From CAWHMN01 sp051001135 (lineage in GTDB: Bacteria > Acidobacteriota > Terriglobia > Terriglobales > Acidobacteriaceae), in contig JBPCNO010000011.1 of NCBI GenBank assembly GCA_051001135.1, positions 1 through 64,000 of the forward strand: a stretch of DNA of 64,000 bases, read 5' to 3'. Of the stretch, positions 35,729 through 44,600 are shown in pieces. The notes under the pieces were generated by a model that did not search any database, was not told the origin of the DNA, and worked only from the letters and a program-made list of their open reading frames with translations. The position numbers and the translations under genes were made by a program. Positions within the stretch are counted from its first letter, which is position 1, and every line of letters begins with the position of its first letter.

Positions 35729-36727
35729 CTAATGTGGCAACGGCGTGGAGGCCAGGATGTCCCGCACGATGCGATCGGTGTCGAATCCCTCGAGCTCCGC
35801 CTCCGGTTTCAGCACCAGCCGATGTCGCAGGCAAGGGAGAGCCGCCTCTTTCACATCGTCCGGCAGCAGGTAGTCGCGGCCGTCCTTTCCGGCGCAGGCC
35901 TTGGCCGTGATCAGGAGACTGGCCGCGGCACGCGGACTCGCGCCCAAGGCCACTGCCGGCCATTCACGGGTGCGCCGCACCACCGCCAGTAGGTAATCGA
36001 ACATGGCCGGTTCCACCCGGATCGCGCGAATCTCCCGCCGCGCCTCCGCCAGAAGCACAGGGTCCACGCACCTGATTTCGGTCTGCTCCAGATCCCGCGG
36101 TTCCTCGCTGGCATGGTGCCGCTCTAGAATCTCGCGCTCCTCCGCCGCATCCGGATACCGCACGCGGATCTTCAATAAAAAGCGGTCAAGCTGGGCCTCC
36201 GGCAGCGGGTACGTCCCTTCAAACTCCACCGGGTTCTGGGTCGCAAACACGGTAAAGTACGGGTCCAGCGGATACCGCTCGCCATCCATCGTCACCTGCC
36301 GCTCTTCCATGCTCTCGAGCAGCGCCGCCTGGGTGCGCGGCGGCATCCGGTTGATCTCGTCCGCCAGCAGAAACTGTGTAAACACGGGGCCGCGGTGCAG
36401 CGTGAATGCATTGTTCTGGAGCGAGAACACCATCGTGCCAAGGATGTCGGCAGGCATCAGATCAGGTGTTCCCTGCACCCGGCTGAACGCGAGCTGGAGA
36501 AAGCGCGCGATGGTCTTCACCGCCAGCGTCTTCGCCACGCCCGGCACGCCCTCCACCAGGGCATGTCCACCGCATAGAAGCGTCACGAGTGCCTGATCTA
36601 AGAGCTCCCGCTGGCCGGAGATTACTTTGCCCAGTTCCGCACGCCCGCTCTGGAACAATGCGAGCGTAGCCGGAACACCATTGGGTGTCGTGCCCGTGCT
36701 CTCTTGTTCTTCCACCTGTGTCTTCAC
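35729..36727 (-). CDS. MoxR-type AAA+ ATPase
   Basis: A 332-residue AAA+ chaperone-like ATPase. Walker A is GVPGVAKT (60-67) and Walker B is LLADEIN (120-126). Downstream are sensor 1 (FATQNP), the MoxR-typical EGTYPLPEAQLDRFL and the C-terminal lid with LGASPRAAASLL. MoxR proteins act with VWA/DUF58 partners in maturation or stress functions. The start codon is GTG (36725-36727) with AAGAAGG upstream. The DUF58 gene begins five bases after its stop, and DUF4350 and DUF4129 genes lie upstream, so all are one transcript. Confidence 0.93.
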   Translation of the reverse strand: MKTQVEEQESTGTTPNGVPATLALFQSGRAELGKVISGQRELLDQALVTLLCGGHALVEGVPGVAKTLAVKTIARFLQLAFSRVQGTPDLMPADILGTMVFSLQNNAFTLHRGPVFTQFLLADEINRMPPRTQAALLESMEERQVTMDGERYPLDPYFTVFATQNPVEFEGTYPLPEAQLDRFLLKIRVRYPDAAEEREILERHHASEEPRDLEQTEIRCVDPVLLAEARREIRAIRVEPAMFDYLLAVVRRTREWPAVALGASPRAAASLLITAKACAGKDGRDYLLPDDVKEAALPCLRHRLVLKPEAELEGFDTDRIVRDILASTPLPH

Positions 36728-36755
36728 CCTCTGTACCTTCTTAAGTTACATTTTT

Positions 36756-36791
36756 GTTGCTGCCCTGGTTGCTGCCCTGGTCGCTGTATTG
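36756..36791. repeat. 12-bp direct repeats between DUF4350 and moxR genes
   Basis: GTTGCTGCCCTG occurs perfectly at 36756-36767 and 36768-36779 with a degenerate third copy to 36791. They fill half of the 76-bp gap before the moxR start. Confidence 0.7.
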
Positions 36792-36803
36792 ATCAGTGAA
36801 TCC

Positions 36804-37988
36804 TTACGTGTTCCTATCGCCGCGCTTTCTAGGAGCGGCGATCCTCCGCAGCGCCTTCACCTGCTGGTCCAGAGCCCTCACCAGAGCGAGCGCGCTTCTG
36901 CCGCTCAGTGTCGAGTGCTGTGCAGCATCCGCCGCTCGCAGCGTATCGGCGAGGCTCCTGCCGTCCGATCCAAATCGCGCCTCTATCGCATCCGCGATCG
37001 CTTCCGGAGACGAGCGAACCACTTCTCGGGGAAGACCGGCCTCATGCTCGAGAGAGGCAAGTACGCGCTGCCGTGCGGCCCCGGTCGCTACTTGCGTGGC
37101 ATGTGCCCGTTCATAAAGGCCGCCCATCGAAAGCGCGAACTCCACCGGAGATGTGCGCCGGGGAAGCACGCGCTCGCGCACGGGTCCATGCTGCCGGCTC
37201 AAGCTCAACAGCATCAGCACGGCGATCAGAGCAACCTGCGCCAGAAGGATCCATACCGGTGTGGCGCGCATGGTGCCCCATACCTCGTCCCGCATTCCAT
37301 GCACATACTCGTCAAAGATCACGATCCGGTTCCGATCACCCACGGCGGCGAGCAGCAGCTTCAGGCTGGCATCGTTCCGCAGTCCCGCATTGGACAGCGG
37401 CGTGGTGGAGGCCCACCAGATCACTTCACCTTTGCCATAGGAATACGCGATCACCGCCGCTTCATCTCCGCACCACTGCTGCACCCGCGCCTTCGCGTCG
37501 CTGTGGAGCCACTGCGCATCGTTGCGCATCTCTACTGCACCCGCACGTCCCATCGCGCTCAGGCTCGCGGGCGTAGTCAGGCAGAGCCCGGTGTACACCC
37601 GGTGCGAAGCTGCGGCGTGGCTCTCGGGCAGGAGCATAGCGCCGGAGAGATCTGTCGCCAGCACGCGACCGCCGTTGCTCAGGAAGCGCGTTACCGCCAG
37701 CTCCGGATGCAGCTCGTCTTGTCTATACGGGCCGGCCAGCACCAGCGTGGTGTCGGCTGCATGGAGCCCGTCGAGCTGCGCCGTAGGATGTTCCCACCGC
37801 TCTACGCGATAGCCTAGCTTCTGCAGCAGGAGATACGCCGCTTTCGTTCCCGCCGATCCGTTGTTGTAGGTGGTTGGCGATCTGTCTGTATCCGTCATTG
37901 TGGGGACCCAGATACTGCCAACCACCACCAGCAACACCATGGCCCCGAGGAGCGAGAACAGCCATCCTTCCGCCGAAAGGGCCTTCAC
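36804..37988 (-). CDS. DUF4350-domain membrane protein
   Basis: A 394-residue protein with an N-terminal transmembrane helix (WLFSLLGAMVLLVVVGSIWV) and an extracytoplasmic DUF4350 domain. That domain carries YNNGSAGTKAAYLLLQKLGY, TRFLSNGGRVLATDL and VIAYSYGKGEVIWWASTTPLSN. A second helix follows (WILLAQVALIAVLMLLSLS), then a cytoplasmic helical tail ending near RSALALVRALDQQVKAL. The start is GTG at 37988 and overlaps the DUF4129 stop by four bases (GTGA). DUF4350 genes are regular members of MoxR/DUF58 loci; the function is unknown. Confidence 0.85.
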   Translation of the reverse strand: MKALSAEGWLFSLLGAMVLLVVVGSIWVPTMTDTDRSPTTYNNGSAGTKAAYLLLQKLGYRVERWEHPTAQLDGLHAADTTLVLAGPYRQDELHPELAVTRFLSNGGRVLATDLSGAMLLPESHAAASHRVYTGLCLTTPASLSAMGRAGAVEMRNDAQWLHSDAKARVQQWCGDEAAVIAYSYGKGEVIWWASTTPLSNAGLRNDASLKLLLAAVGDRNRIVIFDEYVHGMRDEVWGTMRATPVWILLAQVALIAVLMLLSLSRQHGPVRERVLPRRTSPVEFALSMGGLYERAHATQVATGAARQRVLASLEHEAGLPREVVRSSPEAIADAIEARFGSDGRSLADTLRAADAAQHSTLSGRSALALVRALDQQVKALRRIAAPRKRGDRNT

Positions 37989-39049
37989 TGCGATGCCTCG
38001 ATCTGCTCCAGAAGCGCGAGCGCGCGCATGTAGTCCTGCCGTGCAGCGGGCCGCAGTCCATACCAGATGCGCTCAAGTGTTCGAGTCTGCTGCTCCAGGA
38101 GCTGTCGCGATGCGCCATCGTGAAGCAACTCGAGATACTCGCGTGGCGTTCGCGCGTTGTCCGGAGCCCAGAGCCGCCGCATCTGGAGCGACGCAATGCT
38201 TGCCCAGTAGAGGCAATGCACGGCGTCGCGCCAATTTCCGGCCGCGGCTTGTTCCTGCGCCGTCCGGCGCCAATCCCGTACGGCGGCTCGCACGGTTTGC
38301 ATCGACGTCTCTGCAGCTCTGTCAATTGCGAGCCGCTGCCGCCGGGTTATGCGCAATGCCCACGCCAGCAAGCCGGCTGCCGCCAGGATCACGGAGGTCC
38401 ACTCCAGGAGGGGCGCGAACCACGGCGCTGTCCGTCCAAATCGCGCTACTCCATTGAAGAGGGAGTCCAGCCACTGGAAGAATCGTGCCAGCACTCTCTG
38501 CCACAGTGCTGTGTCCTCCACTGCCGCAAACTCCGGGCGCTCCAGAATCGCATCCGCAGCCTGCCGCGCATGCGCGAATCCCGCGGCTTTGTCGCCTTGC
38601 GCCCCCCGCGTCTCCTGCTCCAGGCGTTGTGCATCGTCGTCCATGAGTCGTTGCCGGGCGCCGGCGTCTGCCTTCTTCGCCTGGAGAAGCGTGCCGCGGA
38701 GCCAGTCGTACCGCGCATGCAGCTCCGTTCTGCGGGAGAGGAGCGCCGCTGCGGCGCCCGCCTCTCGCGGCTTTCCGGGCGGGCCGGCCTGAGTGCCCTG
38801 GAGTTCCACCCGATCATCGCCGGCGACCAACGCCGGCTCGCAGAGCGCCGCGTTGCTCTTGCAGCCGGACACCACCGCCTGGAGTTGATCCAGATGCTGG
38901 CGATATTGTTCGAGCGAATGCGCTGTGAGCGGGGCCGCTGCTTGTATTTGCGCGGAAGCATTCATAGCTCCGCACAGCAGGGTGGCGAGTGTCAGCGCCT
39001 GTGGCAGCTTTCGTCTCAAGGCGGGCCCGGGAATGCTCCGTTCCTTCAT
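37985..39049 (-). CDS. DUF4129-domain membrane protein
   Basis: A 354-residue protein with a signal-like N-terminus (LTLATLLCGAMNASAQ), a helical extracytoplasmic segment, one transmembrane helix (WTSVILAAAGLLAWALRI) and a C-terminal cytoplasmic DUF4129 domain (AAAGNWRDAVHCLYWASIASLQMRR, ARTPREYLELL). I start at the ATG at 39049, which overlaps the upstream stop as ATGA. Three further in-frame ATGs lie upstream at 21-bp intervals (one in each repeat copy), so longer forms with a CMPAPRS repeat are possible. It is translationally coupled to the DUF4350 gene. Function unknown, part of the MoxR locus. Confidence 0.83.
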   Translation of the reverse strand: MKERSIPGPALRRKLPQALTLATLLCGAMNASAQIQAAAPLTAHSLEQYRQHLDQLQAVVSGCKSNAALCEPALVAGDDRVELQGTQAGPPGKPREAGAAAALLSRRTELHARYDWLRGTLLQAKKADAGARQRLMDDDAQRLEQETRGAQGDKAAGFAHARQAADAILERPEFAAVEDTALWQRVLARFFQWLDSLFNGVARFGRTAPWFAPLLEWTSVILAAAGLLAWALRITRRQRLAIDRAAETSMQTVRAAVRDWRRTAQEQAAAGNWRDAVHCLYWASIASLQMRRLWAPDNARTPREYLELLHDGASRQLLEQQTRTLERIWYGLRPAARQDYMRALALLEQIEASQ

Positions 39050-39127
39050 GCAATATCGAGGGACGGGCATGCAAGATCGGGGGGCGGGCATGCAGGATCG
39101 GGGGGCGGGCATGCAGGATCGGCCGAG
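39044..39127. repeat. 21-bp tandem repeat across a gene overlap, each copy carrying an ATG
   Basis: Three near-identical copies (39065-39085, 39086-39106, 39107-39127; core GGGCATGCAGGATCGGGG) and a diverged fourth (39044-39064). The fourth contains the ATGA overlap between the upstream membrane gene and the DUF4129 gene. They encode ACPPPDP repeats in the upstream C-terminus and a CMPAPRS extension in the downstream frame. Confidence 0.9.
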
Positions 39128-40140
39128 GGCGATGCGGACAGGACGGGCGATGCGGGCACGACAGACGGAGCCGCCGACGCCGGAGCGGCCGTACTGCCAG
39201 TCATCATCCACTCGATATCAAAGCCTTCGCGCCGCACCCGCTCATCGATGTAAAAGAGGCAGAGTCCGATGGCCCCCACCGGCGCCATGAGCGAGCCGGT
39301 CACAAACCCGACCAGGAGCGTGGTTGCGGTCAGCCATCCAGCCGGAGAACCGTGGGACCGTGCCAGCAGAAAGACGAGCGGGCTCTGCACCATACCGATG
39401 ACGAAGTACAACGCCAGCAGCAGCAAAAGGAGAAGGAAGATACGAATCTTTCGATCCACCAGCAGCGTTTTGCTGCGGCGGAGCGCGGCGCGAATCTTGA
39501 GGCCTTCAATTACGGCCGCGGGCATGGCCAGCGATACCCGGATGTATGCCCAGATCGCATAAGCCATGCTCACCAGAATGAGCAACATGAAAAGGTTAAT
39601 CATCAGTTTAAGCGAGCCATTATCGGATGCAGCCCGCCGCATTCCGGTCACGATGCCGAACATCGTTGCAAACAGAATGAATGGCAGCCAACCGGCGCTC
39701 CACAACTGCGCGACAGCGACCATGGCGTAGCGCAACCAATGCTGCTTCGCGGCGCGGTAGGCGCCCGTCACGGAGCTTCCCCGCCCGAGATAGACATCGG
39801 AGATGGCTGAAACGGCGGCGGCGTGCGCTATCCCGTACAAAGCAAACCCGATCAGCCACACAGCCAGGGCATAGATCGCCACACCATATTGACCCCGGAG
39901 TCCGTGAGCGGCTCCGCCAATGCTGTGGTGCCGAAGCAAGAACAGCCGCACGATGGCGAAGATGACATTGATTGCCGGAATGAAAGCAGAGATGCCCACA
40001 AACAACCAGAACTTCGACCGATAGAGCTGGAACGTCCTGTCCAGGACTTCGCCTGTGGAGAGTGGACGCAAGCCATACTGCTGCCGCGAACCAGTGGTGA
40101 GCGGGTCGGAACCGCTGAAATCGGAAGGAAAGCTGGCCAT
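39046..40140 (-). CDS. Multi-pass membrane protein of the MoxR/DUF4129 locus
   Basis: A 364-residue inner-membrane protein opening with LRPLSTGEVLDRTFQLYRSKFW, the usual start of the DUF975/GPDPase-membrane-domain-like proteins found beside DUF4129 genes. About six hydrophobic helices follow, with the amphipathic RAALRRSKTLLVDRKIRIF between helices. After the last helix and FYIDERVRREGFDIEWMM there is a 45-residue tail of Ala/Ser/Pro ending in three ACPPPDP-type heptapeptides. It is probably the first gene of the operon running to DUF58. Function unknown. Confidence 0.75.
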   Translation of the reverse strand: MASFPSDFSGSDPLTTGSRQQYGLRPLSTGEVLDRTFQLYRSKFWLFVGISAFIPAINVIFAIVRLFLLRHHSIGGAAHGLRGQYGVAIYALAVWLIGFALYGIAHAAAVSAISDVYLGRGSSVTGAYRAAKQHWLRYAMVAVAQLWSAGWLPFILFATMFGIVTGMRRAASDNGSLKLMINLFMLLILVSMAYAIWAYIRVSLAMPAAVIEGLKIRAALRRSKTLLVDRKIRIFLLLLLLLALYFVIGMVQSPLVFLLARSHGSPAGWLTATTLLVGFVTGSLMAPVGAIGLCLFYIDERVRREGFDIEWMMTGSTAAPASAAPSVVPASPVLSASPSADPACPPPDPACPPPDLACPSLDIA

Positions 40141-40263
40141 AGTTTTTCCAGTCGCTCCGCCGGCTGCGCGCGTGAGTGACCGGATAGTAGCATGCCACCG
40201 CAGCTTTCCACCGAATCCAAAGTCACATCGAGGCCAACCCTGCCGCCATGCAGGGTTGGACGA

Positions 40264-41520
40264 TCATGGTGAAGGATGGGTCGAACGGAAGCTCTTTCCC
40301 CGCTTCTCCGGTCCGAAGGCGAAGATAAAGATCAGTGAGATGATGACCGCCAGCTCAAAGACCGTCAAGGCCCACGGATAGCCGAAGTGATCACGCAGCA
40401 AGTATTCAATAGATACGGCGGGAGAGGCGATGAGTACTCCGAGTTGATACACGAAGCCGGGAAAGAGACTGCGCACCGCATCCGGCGACAGTTCATTCAG
40501 GTGCGCTGGAATGACTCCGAAGGCCCCTTGCACGCCGGTCTGCATTACATAGGAACCGAGGACAAGCACCAGCACGGTGCTGCCGAAAGCCCACGCTGGA
40601 ATGGAAAGCAGCGACAGCCCCAGCGCCGCGATGATGGCTCGTCTTCGACCGAACCTTTCAGAGACATGGCCGAAGAAGAGCGCACCGACGATCGCACCGA
40701 TGTTGTAGAGGATGGGAATGCCAAAAAGCGGCTGCATGCCGAAGATGGTGGCGTTTCGAATTGCCGGCAGATTTTTGAGGAAGTCCGGATAAAGATCCTG
40801 TGTGCCATGCGAAAGGCATGTCATGAATATCATGACGAGCAGCAGATAGGAGAAGCTGCCCATATGCCGCAGCAGGGTCTTGAGTATCTTCCAGATGGAA
40901 CCCATGCGGTGCATCTTCCACGCTTCGGATTCGGGAGCCAGCGCTGTGAGTACGACGATGACCGCGGCGAGCAGCGAGCCCACCACGAACATTGCGTGCC
41001 AACCGAGGTGCGGCTTGATGGTCTGCATCGCCACAGCCGCCAGCAGATATCCAAAGGGATATCCGCCCTGCATCATGCCTGACAGGAAGCCGCGCCGCTT
41101 TCGTGGGGCATTTTCCATCGCGAAGGATGCGCCGATGCCCCAATAGCCGCCCATGCCGATGCCATAGAGTGCGCGCATCACCGCAAAGAAGATGTAATTG
41201 GGAGAGAACCCGCTGAGCACAGTCACAAGCGAGAAATAGACGACGCAAGCCATGAGCGGCTTCTTGCGTCCGTAGCGATCCGCCAACGAGCCGAAGAACA
41301 GCGCGCCCACAGGCCGCATCGCCAGCGTAATAGTAATGGTCCAGACGATGGCCTTCTTCTGCACGTGCAGATGATCCGCCAGCGTGTCGAGCAGAAAGAT
41401 CACGACAAAGAAATCGAAGGCGTCGAGAACCCAGCCGAGAATTCCTGACGCAACGGCAAAGCGCCAACCGGGTATATCCACCTCTTGGGCGTTGGACGGC
41501 GCGCTATCTTCAGTAAACAT
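40264..41520 (-). CDS. MFS transporter (SHS-type organic acid/sialate carrier-like)
   Basis: A 418-residue, 12-helix major facilitator. The helix 1 signature GWVLDAFDFFVVIFLLDTLA and the loop 2-3 motif GSLADRYGRKKPL match the sialate/lactate:proton symporter (SHS) subgroup, as does ALYGIGMGGYWGIGASFAMEN. The second half repeats the motif (GHVSERFGRRRAII). The start is the ATG at 41520 with GAGAG upstream. It lies 129 bp after the TonB-dependent receptor gene on the same strand and may import what that receptor brings into the periplasm. The substrate is inferred only. Confidence 0.85.
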   Translation of the reverse strand: MFTEDSAPSNAQEVDIPGWRFAVASGILGWVLDAFDFFVVIFLLDTLADHLHVQKKAIVWTITITLAMRPVGALFFGSLADRYGRKKPLMACVVYFSLVTVLSGFSPNYIFFAVMRALYGIGMGGYWGIGASFAMENAPRKRRGFLSGMMQGGYPFGYLLAAVAMQTIKPHLGWHAMFVVGSLLAAVIVVLTALAPESEAWKMHRMGSIWKILKTLLRHMGSFSYLLLVMIFMTCLSHGTQDLYPDFLKNLPAIRNATIFGMQPLFGIPILYNIGAIVGALFFGHVSERFGRRRAIIAALGLSLLSIPAWAFGSTVLVLVLGSYVMQTGVQGAFGVIPAHLNELSPDAVRSLFPGFVYQLGVLIASPAVSIEYLLRDHFGYPWALTVFELAVIISLIFIFAFGPEKRGKSFRSTHPSP

Positions 41521-41649
41521 GGGTATCTCTCGGCGTTCGGCGAAGGACGGAGTACCGCGCACGCAGATGGGTTTGGTATCAGACTACGCGACTGGAGGGG
41601 AGTGCCGGTTCTCCAGGCCGGCACTCCAGCATGTCGACCGCTGTTCCCT

Positions 41650-44600
41650 TCACCAAACCAACTTCGCCCCCAATTGAATCTGCCGCGATGTGGTGGAGGT
41701 CTGATTGAGCGCGGTCGGCAACGAACTCCCATCTGAATCGAGCACGGAATTGTTCTGGCCGAAGGTATTGAGGAAGCCCGGCGCCTGGAAATTGGTGTGA
41801 TTCAGGATGTTGAAGAACTCTGCTCGAAACTGCACGTTGAAGGCGTCCGAGATCTTCGCGATGTGGGTGTTCTTGAAGATCGAAAGATCGACGGTGGTCA
41901 GGTGCGGTCCATAGAAGCTGTTCCGCCTGGTATTGCCCAAGACGTTCGAGCAGAATTGCATGCCGGGAGGCGGCGCTCCACCATAGGCAGGGAACGAATT
42001 CGGAGCGCACCCATAGGGATTGGCAGCCGTGGCCAGCGGCAGCGAGACCGGTGCGGTGGGCGGCGTAAAGCAATTCGTGTTTAGGTAGTTGAGTCCGCCA
42101 TGGATCGGGTTGCATCCCGGCCTGACGCCCGCAAAGTCCATGGAGAAGTCGCCGTTGAAGCCGGTGCCGAGTGGGTCGTTTCCATCGCCCGCCGTTACCG
42201 TAAAGGGCGCGCCGGTGGTCGCCGTAATGATGCCGCCCGCCTCCCATCCGTTAGTAAAGAATCTCCCCAATCGTGACTCAACATTTGGGCCTGGAATCTC
42301 CCAGATGAAGTTTCCCGTCGCCACCTGCCGTATGTCGAAGTCGCATGCGCCGACCCTTGCCGCTTTGATAAGGAGAAGGGGTACGGCGATCGAGTTCAGG
42401 TAGGTGTCGCCGGTCACTGGAGCAGAACTCAAGTCCCTGCATTTGCCCCAGGTGTAGGAGAGCTGACCTTGCACACCGTGCTTCATCTCCTTCTTAAGCT
42501 GCGCCTGCAACGAACTGTACGACGATGCCCCGTTATAGAGCACCGGACGAATGCCCGAGCCGCCGCCCCAGTTTGAATCGATCCTGGTACCCGTTGGCTG
42601 GGTCGCGCAGGTGCTGTTTCGCCCCAGGGCCGACGGATCGCAAGGAAAGACGTAGCCGACACCGGGTACCGCCGCCGGTTGCACCAGGTTGATATCGTCC
42701 GAGGCGGCAGACAAATGCACCGACCGCGAGCCCACATATCCGGCGAAAAGAGTAAAGCCCTGCCCCAGATCAGTCTGTATATTCAAGTTCCAGTTCATCA
42801 CCAGCGCGCGCTTCGGAAAAGCGTCGATGAAGCGATTTCTGATCTGCTGCCGGTTGAAGTTGACGTTCGGATCAGCAACTCCGGTGCCCAGCGTTGCATT
42901 CGGATCAGCGCCAATGATCTGGAAGGGAGCGGTGGCTGCGGTGTTGAGTCCGAACTCATAGGGGAGCGGCAGCACGTCGTACATGCCGAATCCGCTGCGC
43001 ACCGCTACCTTTCCGTTGCTGAACGGGTCCCATGAGAACCCGACGCGCGGCTCGAAATTTTTGATCGTCGGATTTGTTGAGAGCGGGCTGTTCACACCGA
43101 TGGGCCCGCAGAGCGTGGTTCCCGGCGTGCAATTGGAGATGCTCTCGATCTGCTGAAAGCCCGCCGTCGCTACGGTGTACCCCGCCACGGTGTAGCCCGG
43201 TACCGTGTGCGAGTCGGTGGGCCGCGTCGTCGCCTCATACCGCAGCCCCAGGTTGACGGTGAGGTTGCTCAGCGTATGCCAGTCGTCCTGCACATATCCA
43301 GCGAAGAGGCTCTCCCGCAGTCCAACCTCCGAGGATCCGCCCGGAGCCAGCGCATTCAGTTGCGTGGGCGCATTGCTGAGAAAGTTCGCCAAGGTGTGAT
43401 AGGTGTTCATTCTGCCGTTGGGGCTTAGCTGCTCCAGGATGTTGTAGCGCATGCGCTCGAACGCGAAGCCGAACTTGATGGAGTGCGTGCCGCGGGTAAG
43501 AAAGGCATCGTCGTAGGCTTGGATCGATGTCCAGGCGTGATTGAAGCGGTTGAAGCCGCCCAGTCCATAGGCCGTGGTAAGCTCGGCAACCGGGATCTGC
43601 GGCGGTGCGATCGACCCGGGCGCGATCGCGAGCGCTTTGTCGGTCGCCACGGCATTGCCCGAGACAGGCGCGTTGATGTTGCCGATAATCCGGCTGAGAC
43701 CAAAACGAACCGTGTTCGCGAATGCAGGATTGAAGATGTGGGTCTCCTCCAAATTGAACATCTGCCTGCGCGAGAAGACCTGGTGAACCGTGTTGCCCAG
43801 AGGATCGGTTTGAGTTTGCGGGCCGGAGTCCCAGAAATACCCGCCATCCAGCGCGTCCCCTGTTCCGATCTTCTGATCGACCCTGGTGATGACGTAGTTT
43901 TCCGTGGCTTTGGTGGGTACCGAAACATTGAAGCTCTGGACGCCGTTTACGTCCGGAGCCCCGGCTGGAGCGACCGGCCATAAGGCCAGGTACGGAGCAA
44001 CAGCGGGAACTGCCAGCGCGCGCTGGGCCGCATCGGGAACGTTAATGGACCCCGAGGAGGACTGACTCTGCCGGATTCCTTCGTAGTCGCCGAAGATGAA
44101 CGTCTTGTCCTTGATGATGGGCGCGCCGGCGGACGCGCCAAACTGAATGCGCCGGAAGGGAGGCGTGGGAAGATTGGGCGCGTCGAAGTAGTTCCGCGCG
44201 TCGAAGATGCTGTCCCGGTCGAAGAAGTAGCCCGTCCCGTGCAACTGGTTGGTGCCTGACTTGGTAATCGCATTGATCACGGCGCCCGAGGTGCGGCCGT
44301 ACTCTGCCGTATAGGTGCTGGTAAGCACGGAAAACTCCGCGATCGCGTCCACGCCCAGGTTCACGCCGGTTGCACCGCCCGGGGCGGCATTCGAGTAGTC
44401 GTTGATGCTGATGCCATTCACGCGGTAATTGTTTTCATTGGGCCGGTGGCCCCCGTTCGCCAACTGGTTGCCGAAGCCACGGTTTCCCTTGTTCGCGCTA
44501 AAGGATGTCGTAGCCTGGTTGGGGATACTGATCACGCCCGGCTCCAGCGTGGCCAGCGAGGTCCAGTCGCGGCCATTCAGCGGAAGTTCGCGGACCGTGG

